Source: JAEZPW01 sp035629075
Lineage (GTDB): Bacteria > Acidobacteriota > Terriglobia > Terriglobales > Acidobacteriaceae
NCBI GenBank assembly: GCA_035629075.1
Contig: DASPIK010000086.1
Coordinates: 62,001 to 126,000, forward strand
DNA: 64,000 bases
Reading direction: 5' to 3'
Below, in pieces: positions 1 through 7,744 of the stretch (the stretch's first letter is position 1; the number at the start of each line of letters is the position of its first letter). The position numbers and the translations under genes were made by a program. The notes under the pieces were generated by a model. The model was not told where the DNA came from. It saw only the letters and a program-made list of their open reading frames with translations, and did no database searches.

Positions 1-168
1 CGCTTCGGAGGAAATGACGTCGGCTCGGTCATGCTGGAAGAAAATGTCGTTCGCGCCGCCGGAACCATGAATTGCACTTCGGAAGAAGAGTTGCGGCGCA
101 TCATTCGCGATGCAGGCTTCCGCCCCGTGCAGCGCGATACGCTCTACCGCACTTTCTTCCTGAACTGA
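1..168 (+). CDS. mqnC: MqnC (cyclic dehypoxanthinyl futalosine synthase), C-terminal end only
   Basis: The frame is open from the first base and ends at TGA 166-168, giving 55 residues of a protein that begins outside the window. The visible tail has FGGNDVGSVMLEENVV, then an EEELRRIIRDAGF helix and QRDTLYRTFF. This is the conserved C-terminus of the radical SAM enzyme MqnC, which cyclises dehypoxanthine futalosine in the futalosine route to menaquinone. The radical SAM cysteines lie upstream and cannot be seen. mqnD of the same pathway lies at 6780 on the same strand, which supports the call. The related enzyme MqnE is possible but the tail fits MqnC better. Confidence 0.8.
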   Translation, partial: RFGGNDVGSVMLEENVVRAAGTMNCTSEEELRRIIRDAGFRPVQRDTLYRTFFLN

Positions 169-309
169 TGCGCTGCCTATCTCGGCATGAGTTCTAAGTT
201 CTTTTTTTGACGGACTGGACGTGAACACTCTTACTGAGAACCTTTCGCCGATTCTCACAGCCATCTCCAGCCTAAAATCTGCCTTCTGCTCAGAACGGGA
301 GTATCAGGA

Positions 310-2019
310 ATGAAGTCTGTATTGATCGTGGTTTGCTGCTGGATCGCCCTCCTGTGCGCTTCAGCAGACGCCCAGAATGCCGTTCAAACGCCCACGCCGG
401 CTGTAGTGCGCGGGACTGTCGTGAAGGCGAACACCTCCGAGCCCGTGAAGAAGGCAAAGGTAACGCTCTACCCCACTTCTGCAAACTACGTGAGATCCAG
501 TCGGTCTTCTTCCAACGAACCCCTGACCACCGTGACTGACGCCTCCGGCGCTTTCGAATTCACAGGCGTCGCACCCGGCGAGTACCGGGCTGTCGCCAGC
601 CGTTCAGGCTATGCCAACGCCGCGTTCGGGCGCCACAGTGCGGGACAGTTGATCAGCGTGCAAAGCGGGGAGCAGGTTCGAAACATCACTCTCCGTCTCT
701 CGCCGTCCGCAGCCATAACCGGTCGAGTGGTGGACGAAGATGGCGAACCGATGGCCAACGTGAATATCACGGCGCTCCAGTATCGCTACATGCTTCACGC
801 CCGAAAGCTTATGCCTGTCGGGAGCACACAGACCGACGATCGCGGCGAATATCGACTCGGAGAACTCCGTCCCGGACGCTACTTCATTCAGGCAATCGCA
901 ACCGCCAACGAAGCTCCAAAGGGCATGCGTTACGCAACCCGTTTTTTCCCGGACGCTAATTCGGTTGACGCCGCTTCGCCGATTCAAATTCGGGCAGGCG
1001 ACGAGGCCGACGCGGCATTTCACCTTGCCCCCGCAAAGGCAGTTAACGTGAGCGGTGTGATCGTAGGTGCCGATCCCAGACAGCATTACAGTCTCATGCT
1101 CTCACAACCCGGTCTTGAATTTCCTATGCGCGATGCTTCGCAGGCGGAAGTCAAGGCTGACGGTAGGTTCATCATCAGAGATGTCTTGCCCGGCACGTAC
1201 CGCCTGCTCGCATACAGCTACGGTAATCCGGCCATGACGCGCCGAACCTCGTCTTCGCGCAGTCCGGAGGACTTTGAGCCTGAGATCTCGATGGCACAAC
1301 AGGAAATCGAAGTCGGAGACACCGACGTCGACGGTATTCGCCTGAACCTCGCAGAATCGCGAAAACGCATGACTGAAGTTCCCGGTCAGATCCGAATTCA
1401 GTCGGCGAATCCCAAGCCGCTCGATCAGCTTCGTGTCACCGCTCAACCCACGCGTCTTGAAAGCTTTGCCGACTTCTTTGGCATGGCACAAGGCGGTTCG
1501 GGGCGCGTCAACAAAGACGGCAGTTTCACCCTGAGACTCGGCGCGAGCAGTCGTTATTTCACCAACATCAACGCTACCAGTGATAATTTCCAGGACTTCT
1601 ATACCAAGTCGGTCACGTATGGCAACCGTGACGTAACCGGCAACAGCTTCAACGTTGGCGCAACTGCCGGCAGACTCGAAATCGTCGTCGCTGACGACGG
1701 TGCCCGGATAGACGGCACGGTAACCGATGCCAACAACCGCCTCTACCCCGGTGCGACCATCATCGCGATACCGGAAACCCAGTATCGCGACTGGTACGAG
1801 ATGTACGGACGCGCGGAAACCGACCAGAAAGGGCGGTTCACCATGCGCGGACTTCGCCCGGGCGACTATACGTTGTTTGCCTGGGAAGATACCGAGGACG
1901 GAGCGTTCATGGATCCGGACTACATGCGTCCTTTCGAGCAACTCGGCGTTTCCGTCCGCGCCAAGTCCAACGGTCGGTATGAGATTACTCTCAAACTCGT
2001 TCCCGACATGGAAGAGTAA
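310..2019 (+). CDS. Exported protein with repeated carboxypeptidase-regulatory-like domains
   Basis: 569 residues. Residues 1-22 form a signal peptide (hydrophobic run ending near ASADAQ), so the protein is exported. At least three carboxypeptidase-regulatory (transthyretin-like beta-sandwich) domains can be picked out, at about 33-112, 135-200 and 470-545. Each starts with a G-T/R-V-V/T strand and ends with a D-x-x-G-x-(F/Y)-x-(F/L)-x-G-(V/L)-x-P-G-x-Y signature. The middle (about 230-460) is diverged beta-rich sequence. There is no TonB-dependent barrel, so this is a free periplasmic or surface protein. Proteins of this type are abundant in Acidobacteria and their function is not known. ATG at 310 follows GGGAGTATCAGGA. 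It converges on the Rnk-like gene and the two share a hairpin between them. Confidence 0.8.
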   Translation: MKSVLIVVCCWIALLCASADAQNAVQTPTPAVVRGTVVKANTSEPVKKAKVTLYPTSANYVRSSRSSSNEPLTTVTDASGAFEFTGVAPGEYRAVASRSGYANAAFGRHSAGQLISVQSGEQVRNITLRLSPSAAITGRVVDEDGEPMANVNITALQYRYMLHARKLMPVGSTQTDDRGEYRLGELRPGRYFIQAIATANEAPKGMRYATRFFPDANSVDAASPIQIRAGDEADAAFHLAPAKAVNVSGVIVGADPRQHYSLMLSQPGLEFPMRDASQAEVKADGRFIIRDVLPGTYRLLAYSYGNPAMTRRTSSSRSPEDFEPEISMAQQEIEVGDTDVDGIRLNLAESRKRMTEVPGQIRIQSANPKPLDQLRVTAQPTRLESFADFFGMAQGGSGRVNKDGSFTLRLGASSRYFTNINATSDNFQDFYTKSVTYGNRDVTGNSFNVGATAGRLEIVVADDGARIDGTVTDANNRLYPGATIIAIPETQYRDWYEMYGRAETDQKGRFTMRGLRPGDYTLFAWEDTEDGAFMDPDYMRPFEQLGVSVRAKSNGRYEITLKLVPDMEE

Positions 2020-2048
2020 AAAAGCTGGACCGCAGTGCGCGGTCCAGC
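2018..2048 (-). terminator. Intrinsic terminator for the Rnk-like operon
   Basis: GCTGGACCGC (2024-2033) pairs perfectly with GCGGTCCAGC (2039-2048) across a 5-base loop. On the minus strand the stem is followed by six T (2018-2023). It lies between two converging genes. On the plus strand there is no T run, so it should serve mainly the minus-strand operon. Confidence 0.75.
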
Positions 2049-2082
2049 AACCAAGGAGACATCTAGCTTTAGGGGAAAGTCG

Positions 2083-2499
2083 CTATGCTGCCTGCTTCGC
2101 CGACTCGGGCTGATAGACCACATCTTCAATCCGCAGGTGACGAACGCCGGACGGCATCCTCCACTCAACAACGTCGCCAGCGCGGTACCCCAGCAAAGCC
2201 GTGCCGATAGGCGCTAAAACGGAGACCCGGTTGCGAGTGAAATCAGCGTCACGCGGGAACACTAGCGTATAAGTAGTTTCCTTTCCGCTCTCAACGTCCT
2301 TCACCCGCACTGTTGAATTCATGGTAACCACATCTCTCGGGACGGACATGGCCGGGACCGTCTCGGCCCGTTCCAACTCTTCCTCAAGCGCCGCAAGATA
2401 TTCGCGGTCCCGATGAAACTTCCTGGTCGCCTCCAACAGGCTCCGCAGACGCTCCATGTCCTCGTACGTGACTACGAGCGTTCTCTTGTTTCTCTTCAT
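2083..2499 (-). CDS. Rnk-like regulator with GreA/GreB C-terminal domain
   Basis: 138 residues. A short N-terminal helical segment (about 15-48) is followed by the FKBP-like GreA/GreB C-terminal fold (about 53-132), with a strand carrying VKDVESGKETTYTLVFP and the pair IGTALLGYRAGDVVEW that is diagnostic of the family. It lacks the long GreA coiled coil with its acidic tip, so it more resembles Rnk, the nucleoside diphosphate kinase regulator that binds RNA polymerase. The start is ATG 2499, preceded by GGAGG nine to ten bases upstream. A longer open frame reaching 2787 has no such site. The start codon overlaps the stop of the gene at 2496-2822 (ATGA), implying translational coupling. Confidence 0.8.
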   Translation of the reverse strand: MKRNKRTLVVTYEDMERLRSLLEATRKFHRDREYLAALEEELERAETVPAMSVPRDVVTMNSTVRVKDVESGKETTYTLVFPRDADFTRNRVSVLAPIGTALLGYRAGDVVEWRMPSGVRHLRIEDVVYQPESAKQAA

Positions 2500-2822
2500 T
2501 GGGTAACCTCCGCCTGATCTCGCACTGTCGTCGGCTTTCCGATCCGTCGCGACAGAACAGACAAATGCGCCACCTCCGACTGGATCAGCGTCAACATCGT
2601 CCGTTTTTCCTCCTCGTCCATCGCCTCCCGCGAGAGCAGGTATACAAGATTCGTCAGCTTCTGCAGTGAGTTGTTGAGGTCGCTTCTCAAGCGGTCCTCG
2701 TTGCGGTTCGAGCTGTCTGGCGTGCTGCGGACTGATGGTGACTGCAATGGACTGACCAGGTACTCCAGCGAACTCAAGCACTCCCACTTATCCGAGTAGG
2801 CGCCAATTACTTTTGTACTCAC
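2496..2822 (-). CDS. Small helical protein resembling a histidine-kinase DHp domain without the phosphoacceptor His
   Basis: 108 residues, GTG start at 2822 preceded by GGAGG. Residues 43-95 read as a two-helix segment, with LRSDLNNSLQKLTNLVYLL followed by a second helix SEVAHLSVLSRRI. This resembles the dimerisation domain of acidobacterial histidine kinases, where the first helix normally carries H-(E/D)-(I/L)-N-N-P-L. Here the His position is Ser47 and there is no ATPase domain. Residues 1-40 are low-similarity and Ser/Pro-rich. It cannot be a phosphotransfer protein of the usual kind if this alignment is right. It overlaps the Rnk-like gene by four bases, suggesting a joint role. The family assignment is by eye only. 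Confidence 0.6.
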   Translation of the reverse strand: MSTKVIGAYSDKWECLSSLEYLVSPLQSPSVRSTPDSSNRNEDRLRSDLNNSLQKLTNLVYLLSREAMDEEEKRTMLTLIQSEVAHLSVLSRRIGKPTTVRDQAEVTQ

Positions 2823-2918
2823 TAACGATTCCCTCCACGAGGTTACAGAGTGGTAAGGGTGCGCAGGCCTCAGGGGCAGACATGCGCCTGCTAAAGAAAG
2901 CAGAAGGGAACGTGGTGG

Positions 2919-3182
2919 CTAACAAATCCGGGCGCAGGTGAAACGAATGACGTTTACGCCGCTCAGCGAAATGGCGGGAGCGGTTTCCGGACGAAACACA
3001 AGCGTAGCCGTTCGCGCCAGTAGCGCACATGCTGGAACAACCATCAGGTGTGCGGCGTCGGCAACGCGCTTACCATGCGTCAGGGAGAGCGGCGTCGCGA
3101 CGAACGGCGTCACCATCGCAGCGAACAGAACAAACATGGCTGCGAAGGCAACGACCAGGACTAATCGTCTCCCCATCATCAT
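2919..3182 (-). CDS. Possible small membrane or exported protein, unrecognised
   Basis: An 87-residue frame starting with three consecutive Met codons. The N-terminus has a hydrophobic helix (about residues 6-28) and the rest is Ala/Val-rich with two Cys near the end. No family is recognised and there is no clear ribosome binding site. It lies in the 526-base gap before the glycosyltransferase, upstream of and in line with the Rnk-like operon. The plus-strand frame through here is an upstream extension of the glycosyltransferase frame with poor-looking composition, so the stretch may hold no gene at all. Confidence 0.25.
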   Translation of the reverse strand: MMMGRRLVLVVAFAAMFVLFAAMVTPFVATPLSLTHGKRVADAAHLMVVPACALLARTATLVFRPETAPAISLSGVNVIRFTCARIC

Positions 3183-3348
3183 AGGTCGATGTTGGCACAG
3201 GCAGCCGGAACAATCAACTTACCTGCGCACGGTAGCGACGAGACGAAGCTGCTGGTTGGTTCAAGCTTACGCGCAACTTCCGCAACCTAAGCAGCCCTCT
3301 TCGCGGTACAATCTTTTTTTCCCTGACCGGCAGTCTGTCGGCATTCTT

Positions 3349-5007
3349 GTGTTCGAGGGTCTGGCCCTGATCACCACATTTGCCATTTTTTGGTTCGAGT
3401 TCATCCAGCGCCGTGGCGGCGTCAACCAGTGGCTCCAGTCGCACGTCTTCGACAAGACTTTCAAGGGCCTCTACGAACTGAACGCGTTCGACCTCTGTCT
3501 TCTGATCCCGTACTTCGTGGTCATGGTCGTTCTGGCCGGGTACGGAATTCATCGCTACATCCTGGTTTACAAGTACTACAAGCACAAGCAGCACAAACGT
3601 ACCGAGCCGGCCGGATACTTTTCTGAAGAGCAGCTTCCGGTAGTGACCATCCAGTTGCCGATCTTCAACGAACAGTTCGTCATCGACCGCCTCGTGGACG
3701 CCGTCTGCCGAATCGACTACCCCAAGGACAAGCTAGACATACAGGTCCTCGACGACTCCACAGACGAAACGGTCGAGGTCGCCAGCGCCGTCGTGCGCCA
3801 TTATGCCGAACAGGGCTATCCGGTCAGTTACCATCACCGCACGAATCGTCATGGCTTCAAGGCCGGCGCGCTTCAGGCCGGGATGGAGAAATCCCGCGGC
3901 GAGTTCATCGCCATCTTCGACGCCGATTTCGTGCCGCCCTCAGATTGGCTGCGCAAGGTTATTCACCATTTCACCGATCCCAAGATCGGAATGGTGCAGA
4001 CTCGTTGGACCCACATCAACCGCAACTATTCTTTCCTGAGTGAAGTTGAGGGCATCCTGCTCGACGGCCACTTCGTACTCGAGCACGGCGCCCGCTCCCG
4101 TGCCGACGTCTTTTTCAATTTCAACGGAACTGCGGGTATGTGGCGCCGCAAAGCCATCGACGAAGCTGGTGGATGGGAGCACGACACCCTCACCGAAGAC
4201 ACGGACCTCAGCTACCGGGCGCAGATGAAGGGCTGGAAGTTTGCATATTTGCAAGACGTCGAGTGCCCCGCTGAACTGCCGGTCGAAATGACCGCGTTCA
4301 AAACCCAGCAGGCACGCTGGGCCAAGGGACTCATCCAAGTCGGCCTCAAGATACTGCCGCGTGTACTAAAGAACCCCGACGTGCCGAAGCACGTGAAAGT
4401 CGAAGCCTGGTACCACCTGACCGCGAATATCAGTTATCCGCTGATGATCGTGCTGAGCGTGCTGCTCATGCCCGCCATGATCATCCGCTCCTACCAGGGC
4501 TGGTTCCAGATGCTGTTCATCGACTTCCCGCTCTTCATGGCCTCGACCTTCTCGATTTCCAGCTTCTACTTGGTCTCTCAGAAGGAACTCTTCCCGAAGA
4601 AGTGGTATCGCACGTTCGCGTACCTGCCGTTCCTCATGGCCCTCGGCATCGGTCTGACCGTCACAAACACAAAGGCCGTCATAGAAGCCTTGATGGGCAA
4701 GCAGACAGCCTTCGCTCGAACGCCGAAATACCGCGTCGTCAGCAAAACTGACAAGCCGATCGCCTCCAAGTACCGCAAACGGCTGGGCATCATCCCTTGG
4801 ATTGAGTTACTGATCGGCTGTTATTTCGCGTGGACGGTCTACTACGCGTTCAGCACGGAGAACTACTTCACGCTGCCATTCCTGATCCTGTTCGTGATTG
4901 GCTACTGGTACACGGGAGCACTCTCATTGCTGCAAGGCCGCTTCGAACGCCTCGCCTGGCACGGCGAACCGCAAACAGCGAAGCCGTACCCAGCAGTGGG
5001 CTTCTAG
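3349..5007 (+). CDS. Membrane processive glycosyltransferase, GT2 (CslA/glucomannan or beta-glucan synthase type)
   Basis: Predicted 552 residues from GTG 3349. The frame is open back to 2938, but the upstream part has no family resemblance, and a TACAAT -10-like hexamer at 3307-3312 lies inside it. Membrane helices are at about 5-19 and 48-68, followed by a GT-A domain (about 97-330). It has all processive-transferase motifs: DD at 135-136, DAD at 191-193 (metal binding), TED at 282-284 (catalytic base) and QQARW at 320-324 (QxxRW). Four or more further membrane helices follow. It should polymerise a sugar nucleotide on the cytoplasmic face and extrude a beta-linked polysaccharide. There is no BcsB or PilZ domain in the protein. 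The start codon is uncertain. Confidence 0.8.
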   Translation: MFEGLALITTFAIFWFEFIQRRGGVNQWLQSHVFDKTFKGLYELNAFDLCLLIPYFVVMVVLAGYGIHRYILVYKYYKHKQHKRTEPAGYFSEEQLPVVTIQLPIFNEQFVIDRLVDAVCRIDYPKDKLDIQVLDDSTDETVEVASAVVRHYAEQGYPVSYHHRTNRHGFKAGALQAGMEKSRGEFIAIFDADFVPPSDWLRKVIHHFTDPKIGMVQTRWTHINRNYSFLSEVEGILLDGHFVLEHGARSRADVFFNFNGTAGMWRRKAIDEAGGWEHDTLTEDTDLSYRAQMKGWKFAYLQDVECPAELPVEMTAFKTQQARWAKGLIQVGLKILPRVLKNPDVPKHVKVEAWYHLTANISYPLMIVLSVLLMPAMIIRSYQGWFQMLFIDFPLFMASTFSISSFYLVSQKELFPKKWYRTFAYLPFLMALGIGLTVTNTKAVIEALMGKQTAFARTPKYRVVSKTDKPIASKYRKRLGIIPWIELLIGCYFAWTVYYAFSTENYFTLPFLILFVIGYWYTGALSLLQGRFERLAWHGEPQTAKPYPAVGF

Positions 5008-5038
5008 GCGTGTAGCGCCCGATGCCTGTGATGATGTG

Positions 5039-5168
5039 GGGACGGGGCTGCCCCGTCCCAGACTGACGCGACCTGCGAAACAGCCCCGCAGGGGCGGCAT
5101 TCATTTAGCCCAGCCCGGAAGGGCTGGGCTCGCGCGTTGAATCGTTCCGAAGCCCCGTAGGGGCGACA
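5039..5168. repeat. Cluster of four short GC-rich palindromes
   Basis: Four hairpin-forming units stand side by side between two plus-strand genes: GGGACGGGG/CCCCGTCCC (5039-5059), GCCCCGCAGGGGC (about 5082-5094), AGCCCAGCCC/GGGCTGGGCT (about 5106-5130) and GCCCCGTAGGGGC (about 5152-5164). None has a T run, so simple termination is unlikely except perhaps the first. The second and fourth are near-identical. This is the look of dispersed intergenic palindromic repeats. The GACGGGG...CCCCGTC core recurs at 54007-54025. Confidence 0.6.
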
Positions 5169-5245
5169 CACTGTTGTTCCCACGCTACTCAAGCACAACT
5201 AACGTACGATCTGCGTGTTCAAATACGAGAGTTGGAGACGCGCCC

Positions 5246-6058
5246 ATGCGAAAGCTGACCATCATCCTTCTGGTGTTCTGTGCCTGCGCAGTCGCGCAGC
5301 AAGTTCCCGAAACTACGAACGACGTTCCCCAATTGAAAACACGCACAGACGTGACGGCCACCGATCGTGAAACCACGGCCGATGCGCAGGCGCCTGAAAA
5401 ACAACTGTGGATCGTCCCCGCCGGTACAAAGATTCCGGTCCAGCTTCGTCAGGCGATTTCCACCAAGAACGCCCAACCGGGCGACCCGATCTATGGCCAG
5501 ACCACCTTTCCGGTATTCGTCGACGACCAGATCATGATCCCGGGCGGCACTTTCGTTCAGGGCGTAGTCGATTCAGTGAAGCGCGCTGGACGCATCAAGG
5601 GCACGGCTGAGCTTCGTTTCCACCTCACCAGGTTGATTTACCCGAACGGTTACGTCCTGAATATGGCGGCCGCGATCGACCAGGTACCCGGCTCTGAAAC
5701 CGCCCAGATGAAGGAGCCGGGCACGGTAAAGCATGATTCGGAGAAAGGTAAGGACCTGGAAAAGATCGGAAGAGGAGCATCGCAGGGAGCTGCGATCGGC
5801 GGCGTTGCAGGTGTTGCAGTCAGCCCCAGCGCACGCGGTTTCGGCGTAGGTGGTTTGGCCGGAATCGCCGCAGGCAGCATGATCGGACTTCTTGCCCGCG
5901 GCAGCGATGTTCGCTTTGAAACCGGGACGGTTGTCGATGTCGTGCTGAACCACGCCATCGCTCTCGATCAGCAAAAGATCCTTAAGCAGGCAGCCATGCC
6001 GGCGTACTATCCCCAGGCGCCAATCATGGTGCCAATGCAGCAACGTCCTCAACAGTAG
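5246..6058 (+). CDS. Exported glycine-zipper protein with a VirB10/TrbI-C-like N-terminal half
   Basis: 270 residues from ATG 5246; an in-frame extension to 5174 would precede the signal peptide and is not used. Signal peptide 1-18. Residues about 55-150 contain VPAGTKIPVQLRQAIST and a strand-rich stretch resembling the outer-membrane-associated C-domain of TrbI/VirB10 proteins. Residues about 172-220 hold alternating Gly/Ala segments (GAAIGGVAG and GVGGLAGIAAGSMIG), a glycine zipper that could insert in or pack against a membrane. The C-terminal tail is Pro/Gln-rich. No other secretion genes are nearby, so a conjugation role is not implied. An envelope-associated function is inferred. Confidence 0.65.
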   Translation: MRKLTIILLVFCACAVAQQVPETTNDVPQLKTRTDVTATDRETTADAQAPEKQLWIVPAGTKIPVQLRQAISTKNAQPGDPIYGQTTFPVFVDDQIMIPGGTFVQGVVDSVKRAGRIKGTAELRFHLTRLIYPNGYVLNMAAAIDQVPGSETAQMKEPGTVKHDSEKGKDLEKIGRGASQGAAIGGVAGVAVSPSARGFGVGGLAGIAAGSMIGLLARGSDVRFETGTVVDVVLNHAIALDQQKILKQAAMPAYYPQAPIMVPMQQRPQQ

Positions 6059-6068
6059 CGGGTGACGG

Positions 6069-6092
6069 TGCGCCGGGCGAAAACCCGGCGCA
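6069..6092 (+). terminator. Hairpin after the glycine-zipper gene
   Basis: TGCGCCGGG (6069-6077) pairs perfectly with CCCGGCGCA (6084-6092) around a CGAAAA loop, ten bases after the stop codon. The T run is missing, so it may be a weak terminator or an mRNA 3'-end stabiliser. Confidence 0.5.
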
Positions 6093-6779
6093 ATATGTGT
6101 CTGTCAACCTAGGCGCCTCCGTCCCATGAGCTAAGTTGTCGAAGACCAAGAAGATATTCACCCGTCGACCCTGTCGGTTTTACCTCTCCCAATCTGTCAC
6201 AATGGACGTAGCGGAAGAACGTCGCCCCGTATCTCATGTTGGATTTTTGGATCTAAGTCCTTTTAAAGCCTGATTTTGCGAGATTTCGGGGGGAGGGGTG
6301 CGATTGCTTTACTTCGGGTCATCAGACTTAGTCTCCGACCTCGAAACCAGAAACCAAAAAGTGAGATCTGGTGTTATCCTTAGGCAGTGTTGATCTTGTA
6401 CGTCATCCTTGTGCTGTGTACGGTGGCTGTCGTCGGCGTGGCGTTCGCTTGCTGGCGTCTTGTCCGGCGGCACCTGCAGTCGGCCCATTCGGAAATCCCT
6501 GCCACAGGAGTCCCTGTGACCGCCATAACCGGTGTTCAAGGCGATGGCGTCCTGAATCGGCAATAGGCCTCAAGGCATCCGCGAGCAACCGTGGCCAGCG
6601 TCCGTCTGCACTAGTGCAGAGGAGTTCCTGCACGGATGACAACAGCACATGTTTACGGCCGTCAGTAAGCCTGCGGCTCTTGCGTACAGCGTTAGCGCCA
6701 AACGGCCACTACCCGCCCGCAAGTCCTTCAGGTTACTTAACGGCACTAGATAACACGCGCATTACTGGACATCGCATCT
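6093..6779. other. 687-base gap before mqnD with no convincing gene
   Basis: No open frame here has a family resemblance and strong start signals. The only candidate is a 59-codon frame at 6387-6566, listed separately. A frame running to 6817 overlaps the mqnD start and looks non-coding. The promoter of mqnD must lie in this gap but no clear -35/-10 pair is visible. Confidence 0.5.
6387..6566 (+). CDS. Possible single-span membrane microprotein
   Basis: GTG at 6387 opens a 59-residue frame beginning MLILYVILVLCTVAVVGVAF, followed by WRLVRRHLQ and a polar tail. That is a classic hydrophobic helix with a positive inner flank. There is no good ribosome binding site and no recognised family. The start is a GTG or one of two nearby TTG codons. 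Weak call based only on the helix. Confidence 0.25.
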   Translation: MLILYVILVLCTVAVVGVAFACWRLVRRHLQSAHSEIPATGVPVTAITGVQGDGVLNRQ

Positions 6780-7667
6780 ATGACGACTCGAGAAATAACG
6801 ATCGCGCACAGTCCTGATTCAGACGACGCATTCATGTTTTACGGTCTGGCGACCAACAAGATCCGCGTACGCGGCTACAAGTTCACCCATACCCTCTGCG
6901 ATATCGAAACCCTCAATCGCCAGGCGATGGAGGGCGAGGGCCTTTACGACGTCACGGCGATCTCGTTCCACGCCTATCCGTATCTGCAGGACAAATACGC
7001 GCTTCTGCCCAGCGGTGGCAGCGTTGGCGACGGATACGGCCCCATGATCGTGGCCCACAAGGCTTACACGCTGGACGAGATCAAGGAGATGACCGTCGCC
7101 GTCCCCGGCACTTTGACCACGGCGTACCTGGCCTTGAAGTTGTTCGCCCCTGAGATCAAAACGGAAGTGGTGCCTTTCGACCAGATTATTCCCCAAGTTC
7201 TCGAGGGCAAGTACCAGGCAGGCCTCATCATTCATGAAGGACAACTGACCTACTCCAAGTCAGGACTGTTTCGAGTAGTCGATCTGGGCAAGTGGTTTCG
7301 TGATACCGAGAACCTGCCGCTTCCCCTTGGCGGGAACGCAATCCGCCGTGCTCTGGGGCCCGAGTTGATGACTCTGGTCGCGGCAACCATAAAGGAAAGC
7401 ATTCAGTATTCACTGGATCACCGTGAAGAGGCACTTGAATACGCGATGCAGTTTGCTCGAGATCTCGACACACAGTTGGCAGATAAGTTCGTTGGAATGT
7501 ATGTGAACGAACGCACTTTGGACTACGGCTCGGATGGCCGCGAAGCCGTACATCGTCTGCTCGACATGGGTTACAAAGCGGGCGTCATCCCGCACCCGGC
7601 AAAAGTCGAATTCATCGACGACCGCCCTGTGCGCAGGCCAACCGCCCGAACTGCCGTTTCCGACTGA
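6780..7667 (+). CDS. mqnD: MqnD-type 1,4-dihydroxy-6-naphthoate synthase
   Basis: 295 residues. It has the periplasmic-binding-protein-like fold of the MqnA/MqnD family: an N-terminal S-P-D-x-D-D-A-F-M-F-Y motif (11-21), DVTAISFHAYPYL (57-69), and IIHEGQLTYS (150-159) with His152 at the position of the catalytic His of MqnD. LPLPLGG near 181 also matches MqnD rather than MqnA. The enzyme cleaves cyclic dehypoxanthinyl futalosine to 1,4-dihydroxy-6-naphthoate, directly after the MqnC step, and the mqnC end at 1-168 supports this. ATG at 6780. It is followed by a strong terminator. Confidence 0.85.
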   Translation: MTTREITIAHSPDSDDAFMFYGLATNKIRVRGYKFTHTLCDIETLNRQAMEGEGLYDVTAISFHAYPYLQDKYALLPSGGSVGDGYGPMIVAHKAYTLDEIKEMTVAVPGTLTTAYLALKLFAPEIKTEVVPFDQIIPQVLEGKYQAGLIIHEGQLTYSKSGLFRVVDLGKWFRDTENLPLPLGGNAIRRALGPELMTLVAATIKESIQYSLDHREEALEYAMQFARDLDTQLADKFVGMYVNERTLDYGSDGREAVHRLLDMGYKAGVIPHPAKVEFIDDRPVRRPTARTAVSD

Positions 7668-7687
7668 CCAGACGCGCCGAAAAGACC

Positions 7688-7716
7688 AAAGGCCTCCACC
7701 CTCGTGGAGGCCTTTT
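7688..7716. terminator. Bidirectional intrinsic terminator between mqnD and the M49 peptidase
   Basis: AAAGGCCTCCAC and GTGGAGGCCTTTT form a perfect stem with a short CCTC-type loop. It is followed by T on the plus strand and preceded by A, so it can also work for the minus strand. It lies between converging genes. Confidence 0.8.
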
Positions 7717-7744
7717 CAGCTTTGTTCACGAAGCCACACTTCGC

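Noticed and set aside
1102..1941. 279-codon minus-strand frame within the carboxypeptidase-regulatory protein gene
   Set aside because: The plus-strand frame has a signal peptide and repeated domains; the minus-strand product has no recognisable features.
2938..3348. N-terminal 137 codons of the glycosyltransferase open frame
   Set aside because: They are not similar to any transferase, contain a -10-like hexamer, and precede the first membrane helix of the family. A GTG start at 3349 is preferred.
5246..6058. Idea that the VirB10/TrbI-like protein marks a conjugation or type IV secretion system
   Set aside because: No other VirB/Trb genes, relaxase or origin of transfer are present, and the similarity is limited to one region.
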